Notes: generated by a model from the letters alone, not told the origin. A stretch of DNA of 64,000 nt from Profundicola chukchiensis (GCF_029664245.1 NZ_JANAIE010000005.1:62001-126000), one strand, 5' to 3'. Positions 37,958 through 47,992 are shown, numbered from the stretch's first letter. Numbers and translations are program-made.

Positions 37958-38137
37958 TTAATTCAATAAATATGTTGTACCCGAGGCCATAGCTGTCCCT
38001 AATCCAAATGAAATTGCGTAAGTAATAGGCGCACCAGGCCCACTAATTCCCGCAATCAAGGCAGATCTAATTAGATTTCCGGCAACAGAACCTACATCAG
38101 ATGCTTTAGGAATTTTTCCTTTGTAATTGTTATCCAT
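37958..38137 (-). CDS. Small Gly/Ala-rich membrane-active-looking protein (59 aa)
   Basis: The ORF encodes 59 residues: a short basic N-terminus (MDNNYKGKIPK) and a long Gly/Ala/Ser-rich hydrophobic region (GNLIRSALIAGISGPGAPIT and on to the end). The composition resembles small pore-forming or bacteriocin-like peptides and holins, but there is no double-glycine leader or other diagnostic motif. The leader contains a 20-bp tandem repeat. It is followed 10 bp later by a small two-helix protein; an effector and partner pair is speculation. Confidence 0.5.
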   Translation of the reverse strand: MDNNYKGKIPKASDVGSVAGNLIRSALIAGISGPGAPITYAISFGLGTAMASGTTYLLN

Positions 38138-38175
38138 GAATAATATTTTTATACTATGAATAATATATTTGTACT
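38136..38175 (-). repeat. Tandem 20-bp direct repeat before the 59-aa gene
   Basis: Two adjacent near-identical units, ATGAATAATATTTTTATACT and ATGAATAATATATTTGTACT (plus strand), sit immediately upstream of and touching the start codon on the minus strand. They could be a two-site operator for the small-protein operon. Confidence 0.6.
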
Positions 38176-38262
38176 ATATAAATCATGAAAGTGCATACCA
38201 TAAAAACATATTAAGAATTTATTAGTTGAAGAAAGAGAGGTTTAAAAATGTAAAATATATTT

Positions 38263-40860
38263 TTAATCTAAGGAAAGTCCTCGCAACCTCAATGCATTCG
38301 CAATCACACTCACCGAACTAAAGCTCATGATCAAGGCAGCAATCATTGGAGATAACAATAATCCAAAGAATGGATATAAAATTCCGGCTGCAACAGGAAC
38401 GCCCAAGGTGTTATAAATTAAAGCAAAGAATAAGTTTTGTTTAATATTCTTCATCACTGAATGACTTAACTTTTTAGCTTTTACGATTCCCTTTAAATCT
38501 CCTTTCACTAAAGTGATTTCCGAAGAATTAATGGCAACGTCTGTTCCGGTACCCATAGCAATTCCAACATTGGATTGAGCCAAAGCTGGAGCATCGTTAA
38601 TCCCATCGCCGGCCATTGCAACGATTTTACCTTGTGCTTGTAATTTTTCAACTTCACTCAATTTATCTTGAGGTAGCATACTCGCTTTAAATTTACTAAG
38701 ACCTGTTTGAGAAGCCACTGCCTGTGCTGTTTTCTCATTATCGCCTGTCATCATGATAACTTCAATCCCTTTATCTTGAAGTGATTTTATGGCCTCAACA
38801 CTGGTCTTTTTAATCTTATCAGCAATCACCATAATTCCGGCTATTTGCTGATCTAAGGCAACATAAGACACGGTCTTTCCTTCTGACTGGTAATGCGTTG
38901 CCTGCTTTCTTAAATCAGTTGGAATTACCACTGAATGATCTTTTAATAAGGCCTCATTACCCAAAATCACGTTCACTTGGTTTACTTTACCAATTACACC
39001 TTTTCCAGTGATGGCATCGAAATTTGTGGCTGGTTTTAATTCAATTTTCTTTTCCTTGGCATATTTAACCGTGGCTGAAGCTAATGGATGTTCACTCTGT
39101 TGATTCAATGAGGCAATCATGCTCGTTAAATAATCATGCTCCATTTCGGGATCGAAATTAATAATTCGCTCTACCGATGGTTTACCCTCAGTAATGGTTC
39201 CCGTTTTGTCGATGATGAGCGTATCTACTTTATCTAAAATTTCAATAGCTTCTGCATTTCTCACCAATACGCCATTTTGTGCTCCTTTTCCAATTCCTAC
39301 CATAACACTCATAGGCGTGGCCAAACCAAGCGCACAAGGGCAGGCAATAATAAGAACAGCAATGGCATTAATAAACGCATACTCTATTCCAGGACCAAAA
39401 ATAGCCCAAACTATAAAAGTAATTACCGATACTGCAACCACAATGGGTACAAAATAAGCAGAAATCTTATCCGCCAAATTTTGAATCGGAGCTCTACTTC
39501 TTGTCGCTCCATTCACCATTTCAATAATTTGAGATAGCAAAGTATCTGTACCCACTTTTTCGGCTTTCATCAAGAAGCTCTGATTACCATTGATGGTTCC
39601 CGAAGAGACTTGATCTTCAACTTGCTTGTCCACAGGAATAGGTTCTCCGGTAATCATAGATTCGTCTACAGAACTGCTTCCTTCTATTATTACACCATCT
39701 ACCGGAACTTTCTCACCTGGTTTTACGCGCAGTGTATCACCTACCTCAATTTCATTGATAGATACTACTACCTCTTGACCGTCCACCACCTTAGTAGCTT
39801 CATTCGGGGCTAATTTTAATAAATCTTGAATTGCTGATTGTGTCTTTCCATGCGCTCTGGCTTCTAGCACTTGCCCAAGCAGCACCAAGGTCAGAATCAC
39901 CGTAGCAGCTTCAAAATAAACGTGAACACTGCCATGGGTTTTGAACTCATCTGGCATCAAATCTGGAAAAATAATCGCGATCGTACTAAATATCCAAGCC
40001 ATTCCAGCACCAATACCAATCAAGGTAAACATGTTTAGATTCCAAGTTTTGATACTGTTGTAGGCCCTTTCAAAAAACATCCAACAGAAATAGAACACAA
40101 CAGGTATGGACAATGCAAATTGAACCCAATTCCAATATTTTTGATCTAGTATATCAAACAATGGATTGTTAGGAATCATTTCACTCATGGCGATAATGAA
40201 AATCGGCAAGGTGAATGCTATCGACCACCAAAGTTTATTTAATAACTTCTTGTAGGTACTGTCATCACCGCTAGAATCGGCGCTTTGCACAGGAACTAAA
40301 TCCATTCCACAAACTGGACAGCCCACATTTTCTGGATAGGTTTTGTCGCCCTCACACATCATTGGGCAGTACCATTCTTGCACTTTGCTTTCATCTATTA
40401 CAGGCTCGCCAGATTCAGCTTTTTCTAAATCTTCTTTGGATTTATGCAAAGTATAATGTGTGCTCGATAAGGCTTTTTTAAGTCTGAAAAATGGAATGTA
40501 CTTGTTAGTTCTAATAACAGCAGTCTGTTGATTCAGATCAACTGTTACTTTATCTACACCATCCACAGATTTTAAACTATCTGTCACAGTTTCTCCACAT
40601 CCAGCGCAAGTCATCCCCTGAATGTAGTAGGTATAGGTTTGTGCTTCTTCTAAAGTCTTGAATACGTCGTAATCGGTAGACGCAAGTTGCTTTTCCACTT
40701 GTTCAAATGGAATTTCTTGCTCCGAATTTAAAACAGCAGTCTGCGTATCTAAATCAACCTCAACATGGTCAACTCCCTTCAGTTTAGATAGCTCCTCCTG
40801 AACGCTTTTCACACAACCATCGCAGGTCATTCCCTGTATATAATAAGTATTTTGTGACAT
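38263..40860 (-). CDS. copA: CopA-type copper-exporting P1B ATPase
   Basis: An 865-residue heavy-metal ATPase. It begins with two HMA domains (GMTCDGC near residue 10 and GMTCAGC near residue 85), then a heavy-metal-binding insertion with [10 protein letters not shown] (about 185), eight transmembrane helices, the metal-gating ACPCALG in helix 6, the phosphorylation site DKTGTITEG, the HPLA motif and [13 protein letters not shown]. The CPC motif points to Cu(I) transport out of the cytoplasm. A CopZ-like chaperone is encoded just upstream, which fits copper detoxification. Confidence 0.95.
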   Translation of the reverse strand: MSQNTYYIQGMTCDGCVKSVQEELSKLKGVDHVEVDLDTQTAVLNSEQEIPFEQVEKQLASTDYDVFKTLEEAQTYTYYIQGMTCAGCGETVTDSLKSVDGVDKVTVDLNQQTAVIRTNKYIPFFRLKKALSSTHYTLHKSKEDLEKAESGEPVIDESKVQEWYCPMMCEGDKTYPENVGCPVCGMDLVPVQSADSSGDDSTYKKLLNKLWWSIAFTLPIFIIAMSEMIPNNPLFDILDQKYWNWVQFALSIPVVFYFCWMFFERAYNSIKTWNLNMFTLIGIGAGMAWIFSTIAIIFPDLMPDEFKTHGSVHVYFEAATVILTLVLLGQVLEARAHGKTQSAIQDLLKLAPNEATKVVDGQEVVVSINEIEVGDTLRVKPGEKVPVDGVIIEGSSSVDESMITGEPIPVDKQVEDQVSSGTINGNQSFLMKAEKVGTDTLLSQIIEMVNGATRSRAPIQNLADKISAYFVPIVVAVSVITFIVWAIFGPGIEYAFINAIAVLIIACPCALGLATPMSVMVGIGKGAQNGVLVRNAEAIEILDKVDTLIIDKTGTITEGKPSVERIINFDPEMEHDYLTSMIASLNQQSEHPLASATVKYAKEKKIELKPATNFDAITGKGVIGKVNQVNVILGNEALLKDHSVVIPTDLRKQATHYQSEGKTVSYVALDQQIAGIMVIADKIKKTSVEAIKSLQDKGIEVIMMTGDNEKTAQAVASQTGLSKFKASMLPQDKLSEVEKLQAQGKIVAMAGDGINDAPALAQSNVGIAMGTGTDVAINSSEITLVKGDLKGIVKAKKLSHSVMKNIKQNLFFALIYNTLGVPVAAGILYPFFGLLLSPMIAALIMSFSSVSVIANALRLRGLSLD

Positions 40861-40966
40861 ATGTATAATCTATCAATATCTGTACTAAAGATAATCAAAT
40901 CCTATTGAATAAAAGGATAAGAGCATACTTTAATGTTATAGTCTTCGAGTTTGACTTAAGTTAAAT

Positions 40967-41015
40967 CTAATAAAAAATCGCCTATGTCAATTTAGTTCAC
41001 ACAGGCGATTCTCGT
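40967..41015 (-). terminator. Terminator after the copZ-like gene
   Basis: AATCGCCT and AGGCGATT arms extended by imperfect TGT/ACA pairing, followed on the minus strand by TTTTTTATT. It separates the chaperone gene from copA, so the two are probably transcribed separately or by partial read-through. Confidence 0.75.
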
Positions 41016-41037
41016 AATATAATTGTTAAGCTAAAAA

Positions 41038-41250
41038 CTAGCCTTCACTTACTTCGTAGTTTCCACCTTTGGCGTCAATAGCATCTTGTAATTGTTGCAT
41101 CGTAATATCGTTGTTTGCTTCAATATCAGCTGTTGCATCTTTCAAACTTACTTTTACTGTTTGAACGCCTTCTATTTCTGAAAAGGTATCTTGTACTTTT
41201 TGTACACAGCCTTCACACGTCATTCCATCTATTTTAAATGATTTTTTCAT
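41038..41250 (-). CDS. CopZ-like copper chaperone (single HMA domain)
   Basis: The 70-residue protein is one HMA domain with the metal-binding GMTCEGC (Cys12 and Cys15). It is the size of a free copper chaperone and lies 178 bp upstream of the copper ATPase on the same strand; it probably passes Cu(I) to the HMA domains of that pump. Confidence 0.92.
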   Translation of the reverse strand: MKKSFKIDGMTCEGCVQKVQDTFSEIEGVQTVKVSLKDATADIEANNDITMQQLQDAIDAKGGNYEVSEG

Positions 41251-41386
41251 AATATATTTCTTTTTAGTTCTATCTTAAGGCTGCAAGACTTATGCCACTG
41301 CCAATCCTTATCTAAATAATGTAATTTAAAAAATGACTAACAAAATTAGGTAATTTTAAGCTATATAAAATGTGGACGTCTTAAAA

Positions 41387-42052
41387 TTAATCTTTATGAT
41401 TAGACCCCGAAATAAAGTTTTCAATCATAGAGATATCGTCTTCTCTATATTTTAAATAAATATTGTGTTGTAGGACATTCATCTTTTTAACAATCTTGAA
41501 AAGCATTTCTTTTTCTTCTATGCTCAATCTTGCAGTGATGATATTAGAAATAAGATTAACTTCCTGTGTCGTTTCTTTAAACAATTCTTTCCCTTTTTCG
41601 GTCACCATGATGCGTTTGCTTCTTCCATCATTTGGATCAGGGAACTCTGTTACTAAGCCGTATTTAATTAAACGTTTAATAACCTCTAAGCCGCTTTGCT
41701 TTTCATGGGCATTCTTCTCAATCAGTTGAATTTTAGTCAAAGACTCATAATCCAATAAACGATATAAATAAGTAAAGTCTTCATTCACCAATTCTGGATA
41801 TTTCTCCATTCCTTTTTTGATGATGATTTTATTATAACGATTCAAGAGCATCAACTGCTTAACGATTTCATAGTTAAGACCTAAAGGTGAATCAACTTCA
41901 ACTTTCTCCATTAAATTCAAAGGAGATTCCTGCTGATAAAAGCGCTCATTCAACCATCTTCTAAAGGAGTCTAAAGAAATTTGGGAGTCACTTTTATGCT
42001 TCTCAAACTCCTCTAGCTCAGAGATAACAGCATGTAAGGTTTCGTATTTCAT
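41387..42052 (-). CDS. MarR-family transcriptional regulator
   Basis: A 221-residue winged-helix regulator. The C-terminal 140 residues carry the MarR fold: TYLYRLLDYESLTKIQLIEK, the recognition region EVIKRLIKYGLVTEFPDPND and the wing with DGRSKRIMVTEKGKELF. The N-terminal 80 residues are longer than usual and charged. The gene lies between the copper module and the serine hydrolase; which genes it controls is not shown by the sequence, and no effector site is obvious. Confidence 0.88.
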   Translation of the reverse strand: MKYETLHAVISELEEFEKHKSDSQISLDSFRRWLNERFYQQESPLNLMEKVEVDSPLGLNYEIVKQLMLLNRYNKIIIKKGMEKYPELVNEDFTYLYRLLDYESLTKIQLIEKNAHEKQSGLEVIKRLIKYGLVTEFPDPNDGRSKRIMVTEKGKELFKETTQEVNLISNIITARLSIEEKEMLFKIVKKMNVLQHNIYLKYREDDISMIENFISGSNHKD

Positions 42053-42122
42053 ACAGGTTTAATTAGTTAAATATAAGCCTTTATATTGATAGGCTTCAAA
42101 TCTTTGAACAACAAAAATTAAC

Positions 42123-43232
42123 CTACCAAGCTTCGCCAATTTTAGATAAAATAGTTTCCCAATCTTGATCGTCTTTGTCTTTTCCTAATCTTACAATGAT
42201 GAGGTCTTTTGTAGGGTGCACATAAATATATTGACCTAAAATCCCTTTGGCCATATAGTCACCATTTTCCGTGGGTAACCACCATTGATATTGATAGTTT
42301 TTGGAACTTCCTTGTGTAGAATCTATTTTGGTGGATTGTTCTACCCAAGATTTGGATACGATTTGTTTTCCATTCCAGTTTCCTTGGTGGAGAAAGAGTC
42401 TTCCGATTTTAGCATAATCTCTTGCGCTAGCATTTACACAGCAAAAGGTTTTTTCTAAACCATCTTTTCTACGGTCTATACTCCAGCTAGCATCAAATTC
42501 CATCTCTAATGGTTGCCATAGTTTTTCTTCTAAATAAGATGAAACTGTTCTTCCTTTTAGAGCTCTTTCTAACACCAAGCCTAGAAGTTGAGTGTTGCCA
42601 CTCACGTACTCCATTTCGAGACCGGGTTCTCTTTTTAATTTTAGCTTAGCAATGGATTTTCTCAAGTTAGTACCGTAATAAAAAGTCGCCACCTCGCCAA
42701 AAGGATTAAAATAACCTTCATTAAAATCTAATCCAGAAGTCATTTGAAGTAAATGCTCAATCTTAACTTTTTCAAATCCATTTTTCTTTAATTCGGGAAT
42801 GTAATTCGTAATGGGTTCATCAACCGATTGAATTAAACCTTCGTCTATAGCGATTCCAATTAAAATTGATGTAATCGACTTGGCCATGGAAAAACTCGGC
42901 ACAATCGATTCATCATTATATTTATTAAAATATCGTTCAAAGACAATGCTGTCATTTTCTATCATCACAAAAGCTACGCTTTTATGCTCTCTCAAAAAGC
43001 TTTCAAAATCATAGGATTTGTTGTCAATCTTAATGCTTTTTGGCTTTCTTTCTAGATCGGCATAAGGAAACATAAAACTAGTTTCTCCTTTGGCTATAAC
43101 GCGTGCAGGAAATATTTTGTGATCATTTATGTCAGCAAAATTGTGATAGACAAAGCGTGATAGTTTACAAGAACTCAAACATGAAACTAAAATGATGAAG
43201 ACGATAAAGTAGGAGAGGGAACGTAACTGCAT
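42123..43232 (-). CDS. Beta-lactamase-fold serine hydrolase, lipoprotein
   Basis: A 369-residue protein of the class C beta-lactamase/PBP4-like (S12) family. The lipoprotein signal ends LSSC (about Cys21). SMAKS is the SxxK active-site motif and YVSGNTQ is the YxN-type motif; a third motif near KGILGQYIYV fits the HxG/KTG position loosely. Such enzymes hydrolyse esters, D-amino peptides or beta-lactams; the substrate is unknown. The start codon directly abuts the poly-T end of the terminator of the upstream transport operon. Confidence 0.88.
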   Translation of the reverse strand: MQLRSLSYFIVFIILVSCLSSCKLSRFVYHNFADINDHKIFPARVIAKGETSFMFPYADLERKPKSIKIDNKSYDFESFLREHKSVAFVMIENDSIVFERYFNKYNDESIVPSFSMAKSITSILIGIAIDEGLIQSVDEPITNYIPELKKNGFEKVKIEHLLQMTSGLDFNEGYFNPFGEVATFYYGTNLRKSIAKLKLKREPGLEMEYVSGNTQLLGLVLERALKGRTVSSYLEEKLWQPLEMEFDASWSIDRRKDGLEKTFCCVNASARDYAKIGRLFLHQGNWNGKQIVSKSWVEQSTKIDSTQGSSKNYQYQWWLPTENGDYMAKGILGQYIYVHPTKDLIIVRLGKDKDDQDWETILSKIGEAW

Positions 43233-43319
43233 AAAAAAAGCGTTTTCAAGATTAAGTTTTATGCTATGAATTTACGCTAAACGCAAGGATTTGCATAATT
43301 AATCTTAAAAACGCTTCTG
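43233..43319 (-). terminator. Long hairpin terminator abutting the serine hydrolase start
   Basis: AGCGTTTTCAAGATTAA (43239-43255) pairs with TTAATCTTAAAAACGCT (43299-43315) with one mismatch; on the minus strand a seven-T run follows and runs directly into the hydrolase ATG at 43232. It ends the TolC/HlyD/permease operon. Confidence 0.8.
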
Positions 43320-43334
43320 AATAATTTTAAATAA

Positions 43335-44510
43335 TTATTGCGCTTGTTGTTTCTTAAGCTTCTTTCGGGTTAAATAGATTTTAAGTTGTAATAACAACAG
43401 CATTAAAACAAAACAAACCACGCAAATAATGACTAACATATTGACTTCTTTGCTAATAGAGGACATGTCTCCGCCATAGAAAGCCACTTTTCTAAATCCT
43501 TCTAAGAACTGAGTCAATGGAATAAACTGCGCTAGTTTTGTAATTAAAGGAGGGAAGGCAATACTCGGCCATGTAAATCCACTCAAGATAAAGGCGGGTG
43601 TAGAAATCACCATCAATAATTCGGTTGCCTTCAACTGACTTGGTATGGCGATCGAAAATAACATTCCAATGAACATACTTGCCAAAGTGAGAAGCGCTAC
43701 CAATACAAACATCGGTTGATTGTAAATATCACCATCGATTTGGAAGTAATTGAAGAATAAACTTACACCTAACCAAAGGATAGGAAGCATAAGTAAGAAT
43801 GGAATAGCTTTAACGATAATCAAATACAAAGATGAGTTGGTTTGCCCTACCAAAGTCTTGAAATATCCATCTTCAAAATCTCTCGAGAAAACCAATGCCA
43901 TCGCCAAGAAAATAATCTGTTGCATAATCCCACCTAACAGACCTGGCAACATAAATGTTACATAGTTTCCTGTGGAGTTGTAGAGTTTATTAAAGTTAAT
44001 TTTAAAACTTTCATAAGACGTCATCGCTTGATCAGGATGCATTCCTTGCTTTTTTAAGCCTTCGATTTCGATACCTGCGTTCATGGTCATTAAAACCTCT
44101 TGAATACTTTTACTCGCAGTATTAGCATTTAAAATATTGACCATATTCAAATCCACACGAACTTCTGGTCGTCTCTTTTGTAAGGCTTTAGCTTCAAAAT
44201 CACTTGGGAAAGTAATCACAGCTGTATATTCCTGAAAAGGCATTTCGTCTACTAAGTTTCCTGCCGTAGAACGAACATCGGTCACCCACAAAGTTTCATT
44301 GTCCTGGAAAGCATCAATAATTTTATCGGTCATCGGGCTTTGGTCTTGATCGATAATCAGAATGGGTAAGTCAACTACTTTGGCTTGCTGGTAAACATAT
44401 CCAAATAAAAATCCATACAAGATAGGCGCACCAAAAAATATGGCGAGCAACACATCATTAGAAAAGATGCGCTTGAATTCTATCTGAACTAATTTCAAGA
44501 ATTTTTTCAT
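43335..44510 (-). CDS. ABC-2-type transporter permease
   Basis: A 391-residue membrane protein of the YhhJ/YbhR type: one N-terminal helix, a large periplasmic domain (about residues 45-180), then five C-terminal helices with the ABC-2 signature region STPAFILSGFTWPSIAFPP. It follows the HlyD-like adaptor by 3 bp. There is no second permease and no ATP-binding subunit in the operon, so the ATPase must be encoded elsewhere. The cargo is unknown; YbhFSR-like drug or chloramphenicol export is one known role of the family. Confidence 0.88.
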   Translation of the reverse strand: MKKFLKLVQIEFKRIFSNDVLLAIFFGAPILYGFLFGYVYQQAKVVDLPILIIDQDQSPMTDKIIDAFQDNETLWVTDVRSTAGNLVDEMPFQEYTAVITFPSDFEAKALQKRRPEVRVDLNMVNILNANTASKSIQEVLMTMNAGIEIEGLKKQGMHPDQAMTSYESFKINFNKLYNSTGNYVTFMLPGLLGGIMQQIIFLAMALVFSRDFEDGYFKTLVGQTNSSLYLIIVKAIPFLLMLPILWLGVSLFFNYFQIDGDIYNQPMFVLVALLTLASMFIGMLFSIAIPSQLKATELLMVISTPAFILSGFTWPSIAFPPLITKLAQFIPLTQFLEGFRKVAFYGGDMSSISKEVNMLVIICVVCFVLMLLLLQLKIYLTRKKLKKQQAQ

Positions 44511-44513
44511 GAC

Positions 44514-45476
44514 TTAGTCCTTAAGAATTACCGTTGAATTCAAATAAAATGGAGTTTCACCTACATTAGACTTAGGCTCAATCTTTAATTCATAAATAGA
44601 TTCATCTAAATGATATATTGGCGATGTACTCGTAATATCAGCATATTGAGCCAACTGGTTGATGGTTTTAATCTCTGCCTTAATTTCATCTTTGGTGTAA
44701 GGATTAACCACGATTATTTCATCACCTTTTTTGAAATTATAAATTTCCGACTCTGGAATGGTAAATCTAAAGAATAATGAATTTGTGATATAACCATTAA
44801 ATAGGGCATATCCTGGCGTTAGCAATTCACCTTCTTTTAAGCTGATGGTTTCAATCGACATATCCGCAGGCGCAATAATATATTTCTCACTCTCGGCGGT
44901 TAAAGCTTCTTCTTTAGCACCTTTAGCTCGGTCTAGCTGACCTTTAGCTTGTGTCAACTGCTCAGATCTAGCACCTTTTCTAATCTCCTGACGTTTTGCT
45001 CCAATGGCTTCCACTTGAGCTTTCGCCATATCACGCTTCATTTTCACTTCGTCGAATTGTTGTTGACTGATTAAAGAGTCTTTCAACATATTAGACATTC
45101 TCTTATAAGATTCTTCTGCAAATTCTAATTGCGCCACACTCGAGTTATACTGCTCGTTGATTTGGTTTAATTGATCCACCGTAGCACCGTTAGCAGCCAT
45201 ATCTAACTGACCTCTTGCAGATGTGATAGCTCCTTCGGCTTGCATAATCTTAGCAGATACTTCTGGAATATCAATAAAAGCAAGGGTGTCACCTTTTTTC
45301 ACATCCTGACCTTCTTCTACATAAATGTGCGCCACGCGACCTGCTAATTTACTGCTGATCGATAAGGTTTCGAATTTAACTTTCCCTCTGTGTTGTGTTA
45401 TTTTTGGTTCACTTTTACAAGCACCTAAGGCGATGCTCAACACGATTAAAAAAGATATATTTTGAATGAATTTCAT
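44514..45476 (-). CDS. HlyD/EmrA-family membrane-fusion lipoprotein
   Basis: A 320-residue periplasmic adaptor. The signal is lipoprotein-like (LSIALGAC, Cys20). The biotinyl-lipoyl half-motif GRVAHIYVEEGQDVKKGDTL (about 47-66) precedes a long coiled coil (about 75-180) and a second lipoyl/beta-barrel part. It connects the ABC permease to the TolC-like channel encoded upstream. The spacing to both neighbours is short, indicating one operon. Confidence 0.92.
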   Translation of the reverse strand: MKFIQNISFLIVLSIALGACKSEPKITQHRGKVKFETLSISSKLAGRVAHIYVEEGQDVKKGDTLAFIDIPEVSAKIMQAEGAITSARGQLDMAANGATVDQLNQINEQYNSSVAQLEFAEESYKRMSNMLKDSLISQQQFDEVKMKRDMAKAQVEAIGAKRQEIRKGARSEQLTQAKGQLDRAKGAKEEALTAESEKYIIAPADMSIETISLKEGELLTPGYALFNGYITNSLFFRFTIPESEIYNFKKGDEIIVVNPYTKDEIKAEIKTINQLAQYADITSTSPIYHLDESIYELKIEPKSNVGETPFYLNSTVILKD

Positions 45477-45506
45477 TTTCTTGAATGTTTTTAAGCTTAG
45501 ATTAAA

Positions 45507-46880
45507 TTAATAGTTTAAGATTCCTTTGGCGTGTAACAAGGCTGTTACGGCTCTTCTTTGGTTAAACAATGATTCTTGCATTTTGAATTTAGCTTTTTCT
45601 AAATCCGTTAGCGTATCCAATACATCGTTGATGGTGGCTAAATCATTACGATATTGTTTGTTGGTCATATCATAAGTCTCTTCTGCCAGCTCAATTTCTT
45701 TTTCAATGATTTTGGTGTTTTGTAGCGTCGACTCATAATTTAACTCCGCCTGAACAATACTTAGCGCAATCATTTCTTCAGCCTCTTGCATTTGCTCTTG
45801 GTACTTAAGGCTCTCTAGAGAAGTCTTTTCTGCTTTTAATCTAGATTGATTTCCATCAAAAATATTCCACTGTACGCCAAGACCTACATACCATTTTGGA
45901 TCTAATAAAGATAAATCATCCTCAATAAATTCATAATGACCTTTCATAGCAACCTTTGGGATAAAGTTACTTTTCTCCATTTTAGCTTTGTAGAAAGTAG
46001 CTTTTTCGGCTTCTTCTAAAGCTTTGATTTCATTTCTCTTAACTTGTTCTGCTGAAGTCACAGCTCCAAAATCTTCTAACTTAGGTTCTAACATCGCTAA
46101 CTTAGCTTTGTCTTCGCCGGTAAGTTGGTGCAAAAGCTCTATTAATAAAGTTTTATTCTGGCTGAACTCTAATTTTTTTCCCTCTAATTGTTGTTGAGCT
46201 AATTCCACTTTTTTGCGACTGATGGGCGTAGCTAAACCATTTTCAATGGCTTTTTTAACATAGAAAGATTGCTCTTCTAGATATTCCTCGGTGGTTTTTA
46301 GGACATGTTCAGAAGCGTACACCAAAGCTAATTTATCATAAGCTTCAATAATTTTTAATGCGACCTTATCTTTTTCAGCCAAACCTAAATAAGTAAGCGA
46401 CTCTGCTTTGTGTTCACTTGCTTTAATCGCGTTGCTAGCCTCCAATCCACTGAATAAAACCCAATCAACATCCACAGCTGTTTTGAAAATATCTTTTTCC
46501 TGTAGTGCAGGAACCGGCTGCAATGGAACACCTTCTGGCAATGGAGAATTAAACGGAATCCCAATGGCTTCTTTGATCAAAAGCTTTTGCGTTGAAATCA
46601 ATAAATTCTGGGTATCATCATCAAAAGTGATGTCATCGTCTAAACGTGTATAACTACCTGTAAGTGTAACTTTGGGTAGGAATACAGATTTAGCCAATCT
46701 TTGATCGATTCTCGCTTGATCGGCTTCAATTTTCTTGATGTTAATTGTTTGACTCTTCTCAACGCCTTTAGATATAAGTTCTTGTAACGCAGGATCTAGC
46801 TGTTGAGCACTACTGACTGAAGTCAGCATCCCAAAGCCTAAAGCCATGAAAAAATGTAATAACTTTATATTCAATCGCAT
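45507..46880 (-). CDS. TolC-family outer-membrane efflux channel
   Basis: The 457-residue protein has a signal peptide (start MRLNIKLLHFFMALG, cleavage after SSAQ or near it) and two tandem OEP repeats of long helices with NGLATPISRKKVELAQ and NDLATINDVLDTLTDLEKA. It forms the outer-membrane part of a tripartite exporter with the HlyD-like adaptor and ABC permease. An in-frame start 48 bp upstream would add sixteen residues before the signal peptide, so the ATG at 46880 is preferred. Confidence 0.93.
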   Translation of the reverse strand: MRLNIKLLHFFMALGFGMLTSVSSAQQLDPALQELISKGVEKSQTINIKKIEADQARIDQRLAKSVFLPKVTLTGSYTRLDDDITFDDDTQNLLISTQKLLIKEAIGIPFNSPLPEGVPLQPVPALQEKDIFKTAVDVDWVLFSGLEASNAIKASEHKAESLTYLGLAEKDKVALKIIEAYDKLALVYASEHVLKTTEEYLEEQSFYVKKAIENGLATPISRKKVELAQQQLEGKKLEFSQNKTLLIELLHQLTGEDKAKLAMLEPKLEDFGAVTSAEQVKRNEIKALEEAEKATFYKAKMEKSNFIPKVAMKGHYEFIEDDLSLLDPKWYVGLGVQWNIFDGNQSRLKAEKTSLESLKYQEQMQEAEEMIALSIVQAELNYESTLQNTKIIEKEIELAEETYDMTNKQYRNDLATINDVLDTLTDLEKAKFKMQESLFNQRRAVTALLHAKGILNY

Positions 46881-46969
46881 TTTTTTAGTTTTAAATCTGA
46901 TACAAAGGTCGTGAAATGTTAAATGCATTCCTTTGACTTAAATCAAAATCGACTAAAAAATACGAAAAA

Positions 46970-47530
46970 TTATCCTTTTCTTATTCTACTAAGTGTTTCT
47001 TGAGACATCCCAAGGTAGGAGGCAATATGCCCTAAAGCTACTTGATGTACAATATCAGGGAATTCGGCCAACATATAATCATAGCGTTCTCTAGCCGTTT
47101 GAAATTGAATGGCGTTTAACTTATCTACTACTTTCGTTAACATTTCAATCGAAACCAAGCGCCCCAATTGTTCCATTTTGTGATACTTAGCAAACAGCAT
47201 ATCCAAATCTGGCTTGGTGATGGAATAAATCTTACAATCTTCTAAGGTTTCAAGAAAATAGAGACTTGGCGTTTGTTGAAAGAAACTATCTAAACTCGCC
47301 ATAAATCTCCCGTCATTAAAAAACCACTGGGTAACTTCTTTGCCATCTTCTTTCAGGTAATAACTTCTGCCAATCCCTTCTGATAAAAAATAAAGCTTGT
47401 TGCTAATGTCACCTTGATGGATTAATAGGGTGTTTTTCTTAACCTTCTCTTCTTCAAAATAAGAAACTACATCTTCTAGTTCTTCTGTTGTAAAGGGGAT
47501 AAGAAATTGCAGAAAATCGGAGATGTGCAT
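46970..47530 (-). CDS. Crp/Fnr-family transcriptional regulator
   Basis: A 186-residue protein with an N-terminal cyclic-nucleotide-binding-type beta-roll (about residues 10-115) and a short C-terminal helix-turn-helix (HIASYLGMSQETLSRIRKG at the end). The cNMP-binding arginine/glutamate signature is not conserved, as in most Bacteroidota members of this group, so the ligand is unknown. It lies 90 bp upstream of the TolC gene on the same strand and may regulate that exporter. Confidence 0.9.
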   Translation of the reverse strand: MHISDFLQFLIPFTTEELEDVVSYFEEEKVKKNTLLIHQGDISNKLYFLSEGIGRSYYLKEDGKEVTQWFFNDGRFMASLDSFFQQTPSLYFLETLEDCKIYSITKPDLDMLFAKYHKMEQLGRLVSIEMLTKVVDKLNAIQFQTARERYDYMLAEFPDIVHQVALGHIASYLGMSQETLSRIRKG

Positions 47531-47605
47531 TAGGTGAATTTAGATTATACCTTCAAATATACTCAATTTGAGTAGAATTTAATTAGCAGAAATTTCAGTT
47601 TGCTT

Positions 47606-47992
47606 TTAGACTTCTCTTAGCCCTAAATTATCTAAAACTTGATTTAATTCCTTTAAAGATTCTTCTTCAATAATATGAGAATTGATAATGAGTTTTTTGT
47701 CTTCTGTCTTTAACGTATAATTACCTGCGTGCTTCTTTAACTGACGAACTTTATCTAATTCAATAGATTTAGGAAAGAAGCTATTCTTGGTTAGAACACC
47801 ATTTTCAATACTTAGGTATTGTTTCGTTTTAAAAAATGCAAATTGTCCCAGATACATCAATCCAAATACAAAAAAACCATATCTAAACCAGCCTGTGGGT
47901 TGGTAGATCATTGACAAAGTTCCCATCACCAACCAAAGTACACCAAACACGAGGTAAGATAGAAGGCGACGATTTTTGTATTTAATTTTCAT
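47606..47992 (-). CDS. Small membrane protein of unknown function (PH-like)
   Basis: The 128-residue protein has two hydrophobic helices (about residues 9-30 and 33-52) and a soluble C-terminal part with strands reminiscent of bacterial PH-like domains (KQYLSIENGVLTKNSFFPKS). The open frame continues upstream to 48109, but that extra part is encoded by a dispersed hairpin repeat (MLNQVQND), so the start at 47992 (MKIKYKNRR) is preferred. Confidence 0.65.
   Translation of the reverse strand: MKIKYKNRRLLSYLVFGVLWLVMGTLSMIYQPTGWFRYGFFVFGLMYLGQFAFFKTKQYLSIENGVLTKNSFFPKSIELDKVRQLKKHAGNYTLKTEDKKLIINSHIIEEESLKELNQVLDNLGLREV

Noticed and set aside
38263-40860. CopA as a potassium or zinc ATPase
   Set aside because: The CPC motif, two CxxC HMA domains and a neighbouring copper chaperone point to Cu(I).
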